A DNA stretch of 64,000 bases. Origin: an uncultured Eubacteriales bacterium. Its GTDB lineage: Bacteria; Bacillota; Clostridia; Christensenellales; Aristaeellaceae. The position numbers and the translations under genes are program-made. The DNA is taken from assembly GCA_902789365.1 (NCBI GenBank), contig CADANQ010000002.1, forward strand, positions 1-64,000, given 5' to 3'. Position 1 is the stretch's first letter. Every line of letters starts with the position of its first letter. Below, piece by piece: positions 46,093 to 55,800 of the stretch. The notes under the pieces are model-generated. The model was not told where the DNA came from. It saw nothing but the letters and a program-made list of their open reading frames with translations, and made no database searches.

Positions 46093-49000
46093 TCATTTGA
46101 TCTTGACGTTTCCTGTTCCAAAGGTCAGGATCAGCTTTTTCGACGCCTCGTCCGCGTCCCCCGGCCAGGTCTCCCTGGGCATCAGGATCATTTGCCTGGT
46201 TCCCTTCAGCTGGCAGTAAACAGGGATGTCACCCTTTTCAAGCCCTCCCAGCGCTTTTTCAAGGCGCGGCAGCGCGCTTTCGGGCAGATGCAGGTAGATC
46301 CGTTTTTCCGCCTTCCCGGCCGCCGAGCAAAGGGCCGGATCCTTCCCCCGGGAAGGGACCCCGGGGGCCGGTCCGGTTCCGCCGGGGATCAGGGCGATCC
46401 CCTCCCGCAGGTCCCGGACCTCCTCCACGATCAATTTCGGGTTCTCGTCCTCACGCACGCTGAGTCTGCCGCAGAGAAGAACCTCCCGGTCCTCGGTCAG
46501 CTCCCGGCCGATCCGGGCGTAGACCCTGGGGAACACCATGCACTCCACCTGGCCGTACAGGTCCTCCAGGACCGCGAAGCCCATCAGTTCCCCCTTGCGG
46601 GTGGCTTTCGAGCGGCTGGAAATCAAAATGCCTCCCATCATGCATTTTCTGCCGTCCTCGGACACCCCCTTGTCCTCCCGTTCCTCCAGTTCCTGCAGGA
46701 AGAGGGTATTGACCTCCAGGCGGTCCAGAAGGGCCGCGCAGTCGTCGAGGGGATGGCCGGAAATATAGACTCCAGTCATTTCCTTTTCCTGGTTGAGTAT
46801 TTCCCGGCGGGGGAATTCCGGAATGTCGGGAAAAACGTCGGTGCTGCCGCCGAAAAGATCGCTTTCCCCTTCGCCGAAGTCGAACAGGGAAATCTGCCCC
46901 TCCACATTGTTCTTTTTGCGGCTGCTTTCGGCGTCCAGGGCCTGCTCGTATACGCTCATGCACTGGCTCCTTTTCGCCCCCAGAGCGTCAAAGCAGCCGG
47001 CGCGGATCAGGCTTTCAACCGCCCGCTTGTTCACCACCTCGCCGCCCATGCGGCGGCAAAAATCAAAGATTCCCGAAAACGGGCCCCTTTTCTCCCGGTC
47101 CCGGACAATGGCCTCCACCACGCTGTCCCCCACGTTCCTGACACCGCCCATGCCGAACCGGATGCCCTTCCGGCCGTCGGGGGCGAAGCCGACCATGAAC
47201 TTCGTCACGCTGGTATTGATGTCCGGCGGCAGGATGGGGATGTCGTTTCTGCGGCAATACTGGATATACCCGGCGATTTTGGCGGAATTGCCCCGTACGC
47301 TGTTCATCAGGGCGGCCATGAATTCGGCGGGATAATGCTTTTTGAGGTAAGCGGTCTGCAGGCTCACCACCGCGTAGCACGCGGCGTGGGGCTTGTTGAA
47401 GGCGTAGGAGGCGAAGGCCGTCATCTCGTCGAAGATCTTCTCGGCCGCTTCCCTGCTGACGCCGTTTTTCAGCGCGCCCGGAACGCCTGTTTCCGGGGAG
47501 CCGTTGATGAAGATCTCCCGCTCCTTCGCCATCACATCGTGTTTTTTCTTGGCCATGGCGCGGCGCACCAGGTCGCTGCGGCCCATGGAATACCCCGCCA
47601 GGTCCCGCACGATCTGCATCACCTGCTCCTGGTAGACCATGCACCCGTAGGTAACCTCCAGGATGGGGCGCAATTTCTCGGTATCGTAAACCACCCGGTC
47701 CGGGTGTTCCTTGCCGCGGATATAGCGCGGTATGGATTCCATGGGGCCGGGGCGGTACAGCGAAATGGCGGCGATGATATCCTCAAAGGTCCGGGGACGC
47801 ATGTTGGTAAGGAACGTCCTCATCCCGCCGCCTTCCAGCTGGAAGACTCCGTCGGTATCCCCGGCGCAGATCATGTCGAACACCGCGCTGTCGTCCATCG
47901 GGATATCCTCGGCCCGCAGGTCTTTCCCGCCGAGGCGGATCATGTCCAGCGCGTCCCTGATCACCGTCAGGGTCCTCAGGCCCAGGAAGTCCATTTTCAA
48001 AAGGCCCAGGTCCGAAATAACGCCCATCGGGTACTGGGTGGTGATCACCTCGTCGTTGCGCTGCAGCGGCACGAAATGGGTCACCGGCTCGCCGGTAATC
48101 AGGACGCCCGCGGCGTGGGTCGATGCGTGCCTGGGCATGCCCTCCAGCTTCATCGCGGTATCGATCAGGGTCCTTACCCGGTCCTCGCCCTCGTACATTT
48201 CCTTCAGCTCCGGGGATATCTTCAGCGCCTTTTCCAGCGTCATGTCCAGCGCCATCGGGATGGCCTTGCTGACCCGGTCGCCGTCGGCGTAGCTCCATCC
48301 CAGCACCCGCGCCACGTCCCTTACCACGCCCCGGGCGGCCATGGTGCCGAAGGTGATAATCTGGCATACCCGGTCGCTGCCGTATTTGCGGGTGACATAG
48401 TCGATGACCTCCTGCCTCCGCTCATAGCAGAAGTCCATGTCGATATCGGGCATGGAGACCCGCTCGGGATTGAGGAACCGCTCGAACACCAGGTTGTATT
48501 TCAGCGGGTCCAGCATGGTGATGTTCAGGCAGTAGGCCACGATGGACGCCGCGCCGGAGCCGCGTCCCGGGCCGACCATGATTCCCTGGTCCTTGGCGTA
48601 TTTGACAAAATCCCATACGATCAGGAAATAATCGTCAAAGCCCATGGAATGAATGACCGACAATTCGTATTCCAGGCGTTCGCGGGCTGCGGCGTCCCCT
48701 TCCGCGTAGCGTTCCCGGAAGCCTTTCTCGCACAGGCCCCTCAGCATATCCCCCGCGTTTTCATAAGGCGGGACGATATCGAATCGCGGCAGGTGCCGGG
48801 CGGTGAAGTCGAAATCCACATGGCACCGCATGGCGATCTCATGGGTCCTTTCCACGGCGTCCCTGTGATCCGGGAACAGGCGGAGCATTTCCTCCTCGTC
48901 CTTCACGTACAGTTCCCGGGTATCCATGCGCATCCGGCTTTCGTCCTCCAGGGTCTTGCCGGTCTGGATGCACATCAGGATTTCCTGCGCCTCGGCGTCC

Positions 49001-49629
49001 TCCCTGCGAAGGTAATGACAGTCGTTGGTGCACACCAGCTTTACGCCAGTCCGGCGGGATATCTCCTGAAGCCGCGGAAGCACGGTCTTTTCGTCCGGCA
49101 GGCCGTGATCCATCATCTCGATGAAAAAACGGTCCCTGCCGAAGATCCTTTCCATCTCGCGGACATAGCTTTCGGCCTGTTTCCACTGCTCCTCAAGGAG
49201 CAGCCGCGGCAGGTCGCCGGACAGGCACGCGCTCAGGCAGATGAGCCCCTCGTGATGCTCCTCGAGAAGCTTGTAATCGATCCGCGGCTTGTAATAATAC
49301 CCGCGGGTAAAAGCCTCGGAATCCAGGTACATCAGGTTGCGGTATCCGGTTTCGTTTTCGCACAGCAGGATCAGGTGGCTGTAATCACGGGTCAGGGCGC
49401 TTTTATCGTTCATATCGCGGCAGACATACATTTCACACCCGATGACCGGATGGATCCCCTCTTTTTTGCACGCGCGGTAAAAGTCCACCGCGCCGTACAA
49501 TACCCCGTGATCCGTCACGGCGCAGGAATCCATTCCCAGCTCCTTCAGTCTTTTCGGAAGGGCGCTTATGCGGCAGGCCCCGTCCAGAAGGCTGTATTCG
49601 GTATGCAGATGCAGATGTGTGAAGGCCAT
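46093..49629 (-). CDS. dnaE: DNA polymerase III subunit alpha, DnaE type
   Basis: 1178 residues. An N-terminal PHP domain (FTHLHLHTEYSLLDGACRI) is followed by the C-family polymerase: GPGRGSGAASIVAYCL, the metal-binding aspartates Asp395 and Asp397 in MPDIDMDF, EQVMQIVRDLAGYS and FNKPHAACYAVVS. Then come a helix-hairpin-helix segment, an OB fold near residues 985-1080 (MTGVYISGHPL precedes it) and a C-terminal clamp/tau-interaction region. This is the replicative polymerase, or, if a PolC is present elsewhere as in many Bacillota, the lagging-strand/primer-extending partner. GGGGGAAG precedes the ATG, and a good promoter lies at 49669-49697. Confidence 0.97.
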   Translation of the reverse strand: MAFTHLHLHTEYSLLDGACRISALPKRLKELGMDSCAVTDHGVLYGAVDFYRACKKEGIHPVIGCEMYVCRDMNDKSALTRDYSHLILLCENETGYRNLMYLDSEAFTRGYYYKPRIDYKLLEEHHEGLICLSACLSGDLPRLLLEEQWKQAESYVREMERIFGRDRFFIEMMDHGLPDEKTVLPRLQEISRRTGVKLVCTNDCHYLRREDAEAQEILMCIQTGKTLEDESRMRMDTRELYVKDEEEMLRLFPDHRDAVERTHEIAMRCHVDFDFTARHLPRFDIVPPYENAGDMLRGLCEKGFRERYAEGDAAARERLEYELSVIHSMGFDDYFLIVWDFVKYAKDQGIMVGPGRGSGAASIVAYCLNITMLDPLKYNLVFERFLNPERVSMPDIDMDFCYERRQEVIDYVTRKYGSDRVCQIITFGTMAARGVVRDVARVLGWSYADGDRVSKAIPMALDMTLEKALKISPELKEMYEGEDRVRTLIDTAMKLEGMPRHASTHAAGVLITGEPVTHFVPLQRNDEVITTQYPMGVISDLGLLKMDFLGLRTLTVIRDALDMIRLGGKDLRAEDIPMDDSAVFDMICAGDTDGVFQLEGGGMRTFLTNMRPRTFEDIIAAISLYRPGPMESIPRYIRGKEHPDRVVYDTEKLRPILEVTYGCMVYQEQVMQIVRDLAGYSMGRSDLVRRAMAKKKHDVMAKEREIFINGSPETGVPGALKNGVSREAAEKIFDEMTAFASYAFNKPHAACYAVVSLQTAYLKKHYPAEFMAALMNSVRGNSAKIAGYIQYCRRNDIPILPPDINTSVTKFMVGFAPDGRKGIRFGMGGVRNVGDSVVEAIVRDREKRGPFSGIFDFCRRMGGEVVNKRAVESLIRAGCFDALGAKRSQCMSVYEQALDAESSRKKNNVEGQISLFDFGEGESDLFGGSTDVFPDIPEFPRREILNQEKEMTGVYISGHPLDDCAALLDRLEVNTLFLQELEEREDKGVSEDGRKCMMGGILISSRSKATRKGELMGFAVLEDLYGQVECMVFPRVYARIGRELTEDREVLLCGRLSVREDENPKLIVEEVRDLREGIALIPGGTGPAPGVPSRGKDPALCSAAGKAEKRIYLHLPESALPRLEKALGGLEKGDIPVYCQLKGTRQMILMPRETWPGDADEASKKLILTFGTGNVKIK

Positions 49630-49668
49630 GTTCTTCCCCCGTTCCCTCGATATTGCGCGATCCTCTGC

Positions 49669-49697
49669 ATTATACTATATCCGGCCGGAGACTGCAA
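49669..49697 (-). promoter_or_regulatory. Sigma-A promoter of dnaE
   Basis: Minus strand TTGCAG (49692-49697), 17-base spacer, perfect TATAAT (49669-49674). The leader is about 33 bases. Confidence 0.78.
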
Positions 49698-49712
49698 ACC
49701 GCTTTTGACCGC

Positions 49713-49741
49713 TTGATGTGAAAACGGAATGATGCTACAAT
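49713..49741 (+). promoter_or_regulatory. Promoter of the DNA ligase gene
   Basis: TTGATG (49713-49718), 17-base spacer, TACAAT (49736-49741) with an extended TGC. Its -35 lies 15 bases from the divergent dnaE -35. Confidence 0.7.
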
Positions 49742-49800
49742 ATAAAGGCATTTATCCATCCGGCGGGTATTCCGCCCGCCGCCGCCAAACGGAGGCACCC

Positions 49801-51759
49801 ATGGAGGAAAAGATCCGCCGCCTGATCGACACCCTGAACGCCGCTTCCGCCGCCTATTACGGCGGAAAAAGCGAGATTATGACCGACCACGAATGGGACG
49901 AAAAGTTCGACGAGCTGACCCGCCTTGAAAACGAAAGCGGCATCCGTTTCCCGGACAGTCCCACCCAGAGGGTCAGCGAGGACGTCATACCCGGGCAGGA
50001 GGAGCCCCACGAATATCCGGCCCTTTCCCTGCAGAAGACCAAATCCCCCGACGATCTGGTCAAATATGCCGGCGGAAGGAGCGTCTGGGTTTCCTGGAAG
50101 GAGGACGGCCTGACCCTGGTCGCCACCTATGAGCGCGGACGTCTCGTCCGTCTCCTCACCCGCGGCAACGGCGTCGTCGGCACCCGGGTAACCCACCTGG
50201 CTTCCTGCATCGCGGGCATCCCGGACACCGTCAGCGAAAAAGGCAAGCTGGTCATCCGGGGCGAGGCGGTCATCTCCTACGCGGATTTCGAGGCCTTCCT
50301 CCTGGAATCCGGCGAGGATTACCAGAATCCCAGGAACCTGGCCTCCGGATCCTTTTCCCTGAAGGATCCCGCCGAGGTGCGCCGACGCCGCATTCGTTTT
50401 ATCCCCTTTACCCTGGTCCATACGGACAGGGACATCGTATCCTGGGGCGCAAGGCTGGACCTGCTTGACGGCCTGGGTTTTACCACCGTCGAAAGAGAAA
50501 AAGTGGACGACCCGGCAAACCTTAAGGACACCGTTAAAAAATGGTCGGACAGGGCCGAAAAGGGGCTTTCCCCCTTCCCGGTGGACGGGCTGGTCGTCAC
50601 CTACGACGACACCGTCTACGCCGGGGGCGGCAGCGTCACCGGCCATCACCTGACCAGGGGCGGCATCGCCTTCAAATGGGCCGACGAAAGCGCCGATACC
50701 GTTCTCAGGCAGGTGGAATGGTCCTGCGCCGCTTCCGCCATCACGCCGGTAGCGCTTTTTGACCCGGTCCGGCTGGAAGGGACCACCGTATCCCGGGCCA
50801 CGCTCCACAACGTATCGGAATGCCGCCGTCTGGGGCTCGGCGGCGCGGGAACCCGCATCCGCGTGATCAAGGCCAACAAAATCATCCCGAAGGTGGTCGC
50901 CGTGCTCGGGGCTGAAGGGGTTTTTTCCGTTCCGTCGGTCTGTCCCGTATGCGGAAACGCCACGGTCCTCTCCATGTCCGCCGGCGGGGCCGAGACCCTG
51001 CGCTGCGCCTTTGAGGGATGCCCCGGCAAAAAGATCCGCAAGCTCGCCCGTTTCGTTTCCAAAGCCGGCATGGATATCGACGGCCTATCCGTCCAGACCC
51101 TGGTGCGCCTGATCAACCTGGGGTGGGTCCGTGAGTACCGGGACATTTACGCCCTGTCAGGCCACGCCTCCGAAATGGCCGTGCTGGAGGGCTTTGGCGA
51201 AAAGAGCGTTTCCAACCTTCTTTCCGCCATCGACAAAAGCCGCGCGGTCAGCGCCGACAAACTGCTCTACGCCCTGAATATCCCCCTGTGCGGCAGCGAG
51301 GTGGCGCGGCTCCTTTTGAGGCATTATACCCTGGAAGGCCTGATCGGCGCGGCGGCCGGGGCCGAAGATCCCGGCGTTTTCGCCGTGATCGACGGCATCG
51401 GGCCCGAGAAATCCGCTTCCGTGGTCGCTTGGATGAAGAACGAAGAAAACCGCCGGTCCCTCATAGACCTCCTCGGGGAGCTGCGGGTAACCGAAACGGA
51501 GAAAACGCCCTCGGGCGAAAACTGCTCGGGGCTCACCTTCGTCATCACCGGCGACGTACATGTTTTCCGCAACCGCGCCGAAATGAAAAAATACATCGAA
51601 TCCCAGGGCGGGAAAGTCACCGGCTCGGTCACCTCCAAAACCTCGTACCTGATATCCAACGACGCCTCCTCCGGCAGCGAAAAAAGCCGGAAGGCCGCGG
51701 GGCTCGGGGTTCCGGTCATCACCGAGGACGAGTTCATTTCGTCCTACGGCAGGCCCTGA
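49801..51759 (+). CDS. NAD-dependent DNA ligase, divergent LigA-type
   Basis: 652 residues from ATG 49801 (GGAGG upstream). The domain order is that of LigA: Ia segment with MTDHEWDEKFDELTRLE, adenylation domain with the nucleotidyl lysine Lys100 in WKEDGLTL, OB fold, zinc finger with Cys381, Cys384, Cys402 and Cys407, helix-hairpin-helix repeats (EGFGEKSVSNLLSAI, IDGIGPEKSASVV) and a C-terminal BRCT domain (about 576-652). Several otherwise strongly conserved motifs differ: ALSLQKTKSPDDL where LSLDNAF-type is usual, TRGNGVVGTRVTH for TRGDG-TGEDVT, and NPRNLASGS for NPRNAAAGS. It may be a second ligase alongside a canonical LigA elsewhere. It is probably active, since the catalytic residues remain. 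Confidence 0.88.
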   Translation: MEEKIRRLIDTLNAASAAYYGGKSEIMTDHEWDEKFDELTRLENESGIRFPDSPTQRVSEDVIPGQEEPHEYPALSLQKTKSPDDLVKYAGGRSVWVSWKEDGLTLVATYERGRLVRLLTRGNGVVGTRVTHLASCIAGIPDTVSEKGKLVIRGEAVISYADFEAFLLESGEDYQNPRNLASGSFSLKDPAEVRRRRIRFIPFTLVHTDRDIVSWGARLDLLDGLGFTTVEREKVDDPANLKDTVKKWSDRAEKGLSPFPVDGLVVTYDDTVYAGGGSVTGHHLTRGGIAFKWADESADTVLRQVEWSCAASAITPVALFDPVRLEGTTVSRATLHNVSECRRLGLGGAGTRIRVIKANKIIPKVVAVLGAEGVFSVPSVCPVCGNATVLSMSAGGAETLRCAFEGCPGKKIRKLARFVSKAGMDIDGLSVQTLVRLINLGWVREYRDIYALSGHASEMAVLEGFGEKSVSNLLSAIDKSRAVSADKLLYALNIPLCGSEVARLLLRHYTLEGLIGAAAGAEDPGVFAVIDGIGPEKSASVVAWMKNEENRRSLIDLLGELRVTETEKTPSGENCSGLTFVITGDVHVFRNRAEMKKYIESQGGKVTGSVTSKTSYLISNDASSGSEKSRKAAGLGVPVITEDEFISSYGRP

Positions 51760-51859
51760 AGCTCCCCCATTGAGAGCGGCGGACCAAAGCCGGCTCTCAC
51801 ATTGATTTGGCGCCGGCGGGACGGAATGAGCTCCCGCCGGCCCCGGAAAGAGAACAATC

Positions 51860-54271
51860 ATGAAGAACGAACCCGATCCAGTCCTGAAAATCCCCTCAGT
51901 CCTGCCCGAGGGCTGGCAGCCCACGGGTCCGGAAGGACTGACCGACGCTCAGTACGAGGAACGCGTCCGGGCGGGCCTTGGGAACACCGTGCCGGAAGAC
52001 GGCGAAAGAAGCCCGCTTTCCATCCTCCGGAGCCATGTTTTAACCCTGTTCAATCTCCTCAACGCGCTGATCGCCGCCGCGCTGATCGCGGTGGGCGCCT
52101 ACCGCAACCTGACCTTTATGCTGGTCGTCATCAGCAACACCCTGATCGGCACCGTCCAGGAGCTTCGGACCTGGCGGGCTCTGAAAAAAATGCAGCTGAT
52201 GGCGGAGGGCACGGTTTCGGTCCTGCGGAACGGGGAATGGCGGGACCTGCGCTCCCGCGAACTGGCGGAGGGCGACGTCATCCGCCTGAAGAGCGGCGAA
52301 CAGGTTCCCGCCGACGCCGTGGTGCTCGAAGGACACGGCGCCGCCAACGAAAGCATGCTCACCGGCGAAAGCCGCGCCGTGTTCAAGGAAAAGGGGCAGT
52401 GGCTCCTCAGCGGAAGCTATCTGTCCGAGGGCGGCTTCACCGCCCAGATCGTCCACGCCGGGGAAAGAAGCTATATCAACCGGCTGCAGAAAAGCGCCAG
52501 AAACATCCGTCCGCCCCGTTCCCGGCTGCTTGCAGACATGAAAAAGCTGGTCCGCATCTCCAGCATCCTCCTTGTCCCCGTCGGCATTCTCCTGTTCCTG
52601 AAGCAGTATTATTTCCTGCATTTTACCGTCGAGGACGCGGTGACGAAAAGCGCCGCCTCCATGCTTGGCATGCTGCCCGAGGGGCTGATCCTCCTGACCT
52701 CCACCGCCCTGATGGCCGGGGTAATCAAGCTGTCACGGCATAACGCCATGGTCCGGGACCTGTATTCCATCGAATCCCTCGCCCGGGTGGACGTTTTGTG
52801 CCTGGACAAAACGGGCACGCTGACCAGCGGGAACATGACCCTTCAGGAAATCGTGCCTCTGGACGCCTCCGACGAAGAGATTCGCTCCTCGCTTTCCCGT
52901 TTCCTCGGGGCGGTGGACATTTCCTCCCCCACCCTGACGGCCGTTTCCCTTCAGGTTCCCCCGTCGGACGAAAAGCCCCTGGACGTCCTGCCCTTCTCCT
53001 CGGAGCGCAAATACTCCGCCGCCGCTTTTCCGGACGGAACGGTCATCGCCGCCGGCGCCCCCTCCTTCCTTCTGGGAAGCCTGTATACGGACGAGATCCG
53101 GCGTCTTTGCTCAGGATACGCGTCCCAGGGCTGCCGGGTGGTCTGCGCCGTCCGCTGCCGGGGACGGATCGAGAACAGGAAGATCCCCGCGATCGAAAAG
53201 CTCCTCTGCCTGTGCGTGATCCGGGACAGGATCCGCGATGGCTGCGAGAAAACCCTTGAATACTTCCGCCGCCAGGACGTAACTCTCAAGGTCATCAGCG
53301 GTGACGATCCCGGCACGGTTTCCGCCATCGCCGCCAGGGTGGGCATCCCCGGCGCGGAGAAATGCGCCGACGTGTCGCAGCTTTCGGACGAGACCCCTCC
53401 GGAGGAGATCCGCGCCCTGGTCCGCGAAAACACGGTCTTCGGCCGGGTGACGCCTCAGGGCAAATGCCTCCTGGTCGAGGCGCTGAAGGCCGAGGGACAC
53501 ACCGTGGCCATGACCGGCGACGGCGTGAACGACATCCCGGCCCTGAAGGCCTCGGACTGCGCCATTGCCGTCGGGGGAAGCGACGCCGTCCGCAAAGCCG
53601 CGCAGCTGTCCCTTCTCGACAGCGACTTTTCCACCCTTCCCCGGGTGGTCGGCGAAGGCCGGCGCGTGATCAACAACATCGGGCGCGCCGCGGCTCTGTT
53701 CCTGGTCAAGACCATCTTCTCCTTCGCCCTCAGCTTCCTTACCCTGTTCCTGCCCATGCCCTATCCCTTCAAGCCCATCCAGCTGACCCTGATTTCGTCC
53801 CTGACCGTCGGCCTGCCTTCCTTCATCCTTGCCTTTGAGCCCAACAACGAGCGGGTCAGCGGCAGTTTTCTCAAAAAAGTGTTCAGGCGCGCCGCGCCGG
53901 GCGCCGCGGCGGCGACCGTCATGTGCACCGTCGCCTCCCTTCTTTCTCTCGGTCCCTGGTCCGCGGATACCAGCTCCACCGTCGCCGTTATCGTAACCGG
54001 CGTCATTTCCCTGGGAATGCTTTATACGGTCTGCAGGCCCCTCAGCAAACTCCGTTCCGCGCTGCTCCTTATTTTGTCCGCCGCGTTCGCCTCCGCCGTG
54101 GTCTTTGCAGGCAATATCTTTTACCTGACGGCGCTGGACAGGCCGCAGAAGCTTTCTCTCGCGGCCATGTGCCTCGGCGGCCTCCTGATGATCTTTCTGC
54201 TTTCACGCTTTGTTTTCAGGCCCCATGCCGAAGAAAAAGCCGTGCCCGCGGGAGGCTCTTCACGCCGATGA
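51860..54271 (+). CDS. P-type cation-transporting ATPase, CtpE-like
   Basis: 803 residues with about ten membrane helices. An N-terminal actuator has MLTGESRAV (TGES at 168-171), M4 carries PEGL (273-276), the phosphorylation loop is LDKTGTLTSG with Asp316, and the hinge is MTGDGVNDIPALKASDCAIAVG. The M4 sequence MLPEGLILLTSTALMAGVIKLSRHNAMV resembles the CtpE group (calcium uptake in mycobacteria) more than heavy-metal pumps. There is no N-terminal metal-binding domain and no CPC motif. Calcium or magnesium uptake or homeostasis is the likely role. It follows the ligase gene by 100 bases; the gap has a GAGAGC/GCTCTC hairpin lacking a T run. It precedes dnaD by 47 bases. Confidence 0.9.
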   Translation: MKNEPDPVLKIPSVLPEGWQPTGPEGLTDAQYEERVRAGLGNTVPEDGERSPLSILRSHVLTLFNLLNALIAAALIAVGAYRNLTFMLVVISNTLIGTVQELRTWRALKKMQLMAEGTVSVLRNGEWRDLRSRELAEGDVIRLKSGEQVPADAVVLEGHGAANESMLTGESRAVFKEKGQWLLSGSYLSEGGFTAQIVHAGERSYINRLQKSARNIRPPRSRLLADMKKLVRISSILLVPVGILLFLKQYYFLHFTVEDAVTKSAASMLGMLPEGLILLTSTALMAGVIKLSRHNAMVRDLYSIESLARVDVLCLDKTGTLTSGNMTLQEIVPLDASDEEIRSSLSRFLGAVDISSPTLTAVSLQVPPSDEKPLDVLPFSSERKYSAAAFPDGTVIAAGAPSFLLGSLYTDEIRRLCSGYASQGCRVVCAVRCRGRIENRKIPAIEKLLCLCVIRDRIRDGCEKTLEYFRRQDVTLKVISGDDPGTVSAIAARVGIPGAEKCADVSQLSDETPPEEIRALVRENTVFGRVTPQGKCLLVEALKAEGHTVAMTGDGVNDIPALKASDCAIAVGGSDAVRKAAQLSLLDSDFSTLPRVVGEGRRVINNIGRAAALFLVKTIFSFALSFLTLFLPMPYPFKPIQLTLISSLTVGLPSFILAFEPNNERVSGSFLKKVFRRAAPGAAAATVMCTVASLLSLGPWSADTSSTVAVIVTGVISLGMLYTVCRPLSKLRSALLLILSAAFASAVVFAGNIFYLTALDRPQKLSLAAMCLGGLLMIFLLSRFVFRPHAEEKAVPAGGSSRR

Positions 54272-54318
54272 TCCCGTTCCGGCGCTTCCGGCCCGGAAAA
54301 AAAAGAAAGGAACATTCC

Positions 54319-55800
54319 ATGTTTCGTTTTGGTCCCGACGCCGGGGAATACGGCGTGACCGCGGTCGAAAACCTGTTTATCCGCAATTTTCTACCCTCCG
54401 CCAAAGGCGATCAGGTAAAGGTCTACCTGTGGGGCCTGTACCAGTGCGGCCGGGACGGCGCTTTTGCCACGCTTGAGGACGCGGCCCAGGATCTGAACCT
54501 GTCGGCCCCGGAGATCGCCGCGGCCATGAGGTACTGGGAACGCAGAGGCCTTGTGACCATCGAGACCGAGGACCCGCCGCGCTATGTGTTCCACTCCCCC
54601 AGGCAGCGCGTTTCCTCCGGAGCGGGCTTCGAAGCCGATCCCTCATACCTGGATTTTGCGGAATCGGTCTACGCCGCCTTCGGGGACAGGCGCAAGGTGC
54701 GCCCTTCGGAAATCGCCCAGGCCTGGGAATGGGTCCAGGACATGGGGCTCTCCCCCGAGGCCGTCCTGATGCTGATCAACCACATGATATCGACCTCCGG
54801 CCCCCAGTTCACCTTTAAAAAAGCGGAGAGCGCCGCGGCGGCCATGCGCGAAGGCGGCGTGACGAGCGCGGAGGACGCGGAATCCTATTTAAGGATGGAC
54901 CTGAGCCTGAGGAAAGGCTGTGAAAAAGTCATTCGCGCCTTGGGAAAACGGGGCCGCATGGCCAGCGACGCCGAGATTGCCATGTACCGCAAATGGCGTG
55001 TCGACTGGGAATTCGACCACGACGCCATCATGGCGGCCACCGAAGAGACGGTCAAAGGCGAACCCACCATGGCCTACCTTGACGGCATCCTCTCGGGTCT
55101 CAAAAACCGCGGGGACGCCCGGACCGGCGACCAGGTGGAAAAGGCCCTGAAAAACGAAAAGGACGAATTCGCCCTGGTCAGCGAGGTTACCGGCGGACTG
55201 AAGCCGGCGATGCAGCGCCAGGTGGCGGTCAATTTGTACCGGCAATGGCGCAAAACCTTTCCCCACGGCGTGCTGGTCTGCGCGGCGGACGAATGCAGGC
55301 GCGCGGGAGGCGGCGTGGAAGAGATGGCGATGCTCCTCTCCTCATGGGAGAAGAAAGGCATGACCGACGAAAAAGCCGTCTCCGCCTATCTGGACAGGAT
55401 GCATCAGGCCAACCGGGAGCTGCGGAGTCTGTTCGAAGCCTGCGGCCGCGACGGCCGAATCACCCAGGGCGACCGCGCCTGGTACCTGAAATGGCGGGAC
55501 AGAGGCGCGACACCGGAACTGATGACGGCCGCGGCCGAAAAAGCCCTGGGGGTCAGCGGAAACAAGCTTTCCTATATGGATTCCATACTGAATTCATGGC
55601 TGGACAAGGGGATAACCTCCGCCGCGGAGGCCAAAGCGGAACAGCCGCCCGCCCGGGAAAAGCATGCCGGCGGCAAAAAGAGCGTGACCGCCCAGCAGTT
55701 CCCCCAGCGGACCTATACCGACAGCCGGATGGACCAGTTCTTCAGTCCTTTCCTGGAGCAGGCGCTGAAGAAAGATACGGAGGACGGGGATGAACAGTGA
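54319..55800 (+). CDS. DnaD domain protein with multiple tandem C-terminal modules
   Basis: 493 residues from ATG 54319 (AGAAAGG upstream). Residues about 12-95 form a winged-helix N-domain (ENLFIRNFLPSAKGDQVKVYLWGLYQ...RYWERRGLVTIE), as in DnaD/DnaB primosome proteins. After a linker, four helical modules of the DnaD C-terminal type follow, at about 112-192, 195-265, 300-360 and 366-435, each with a start like VIRALGKRGRMASDAEIAMYRKW and an end like MAYLDGILSGLKNRG (Y-D-IL--W---G motif). DnaD has one and DnaB two such modules, so four is unusual. The C-terminus (about 455-490) is QFPQRTYTDSRMDQFF-P. It overlaps the loader gene by 11 bases, so the two likely work together in loading the replicative helicase. 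Confidence 0.87.
   Translation: MFRFGPDAGEYGVTAVENLFIRNFLPSAKGDQVKVYLWGLYQCGRDGAFATLEDAAQDLNLSAPEIAAAMRYWERRGLVTIETEDPPRYVFHSPRQRVSSGAGFEADPSYLDFAESVYAAFGDRRKVRPSEIAQAWEWVQDMGLSPEAVLMLINHMISTSGPQFTFKKAESAAAAMREGGVTSAEDAESYLRMDLSLRKGCEKVIRALGKRGRMASDAEIAMYRKWRVDWEFDHDAIMAATEETVKGEPTMAYLDGILSGLKNRGDARTGDQVEKALKNEKDEFALVSEVTGGLKPAMQRQVAVNLYRQWRKTFPHGVLVCAADECRRAGGGVEEMAMLLSSWEKKGMTDEKAVSAYLDRMHQANRELRSLFEACGRDGRITQGDRAWYLKWRDRGATPELMTAAAEKALGVSGNKLSYMDSILNSWLDKGITSAAEAKAEQPPAREKHAGGKKSVTAQQFPQRTYTDSRMDQFFSPFLEQALKKDTEDGDEQ

Noticed and set aside
46045..49716. A 1223-codon plus-strand frame opposite dnaE
   Set aside because: Antisense shadow of a complete and conserved DnaE.
51760..51859. GAGAGC/GCTCTC hairpin after the ligase gene as a terminator
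   Set aside because: The stem is followed by ACATTGATTTGG rather than a T run, so I could not support termination.
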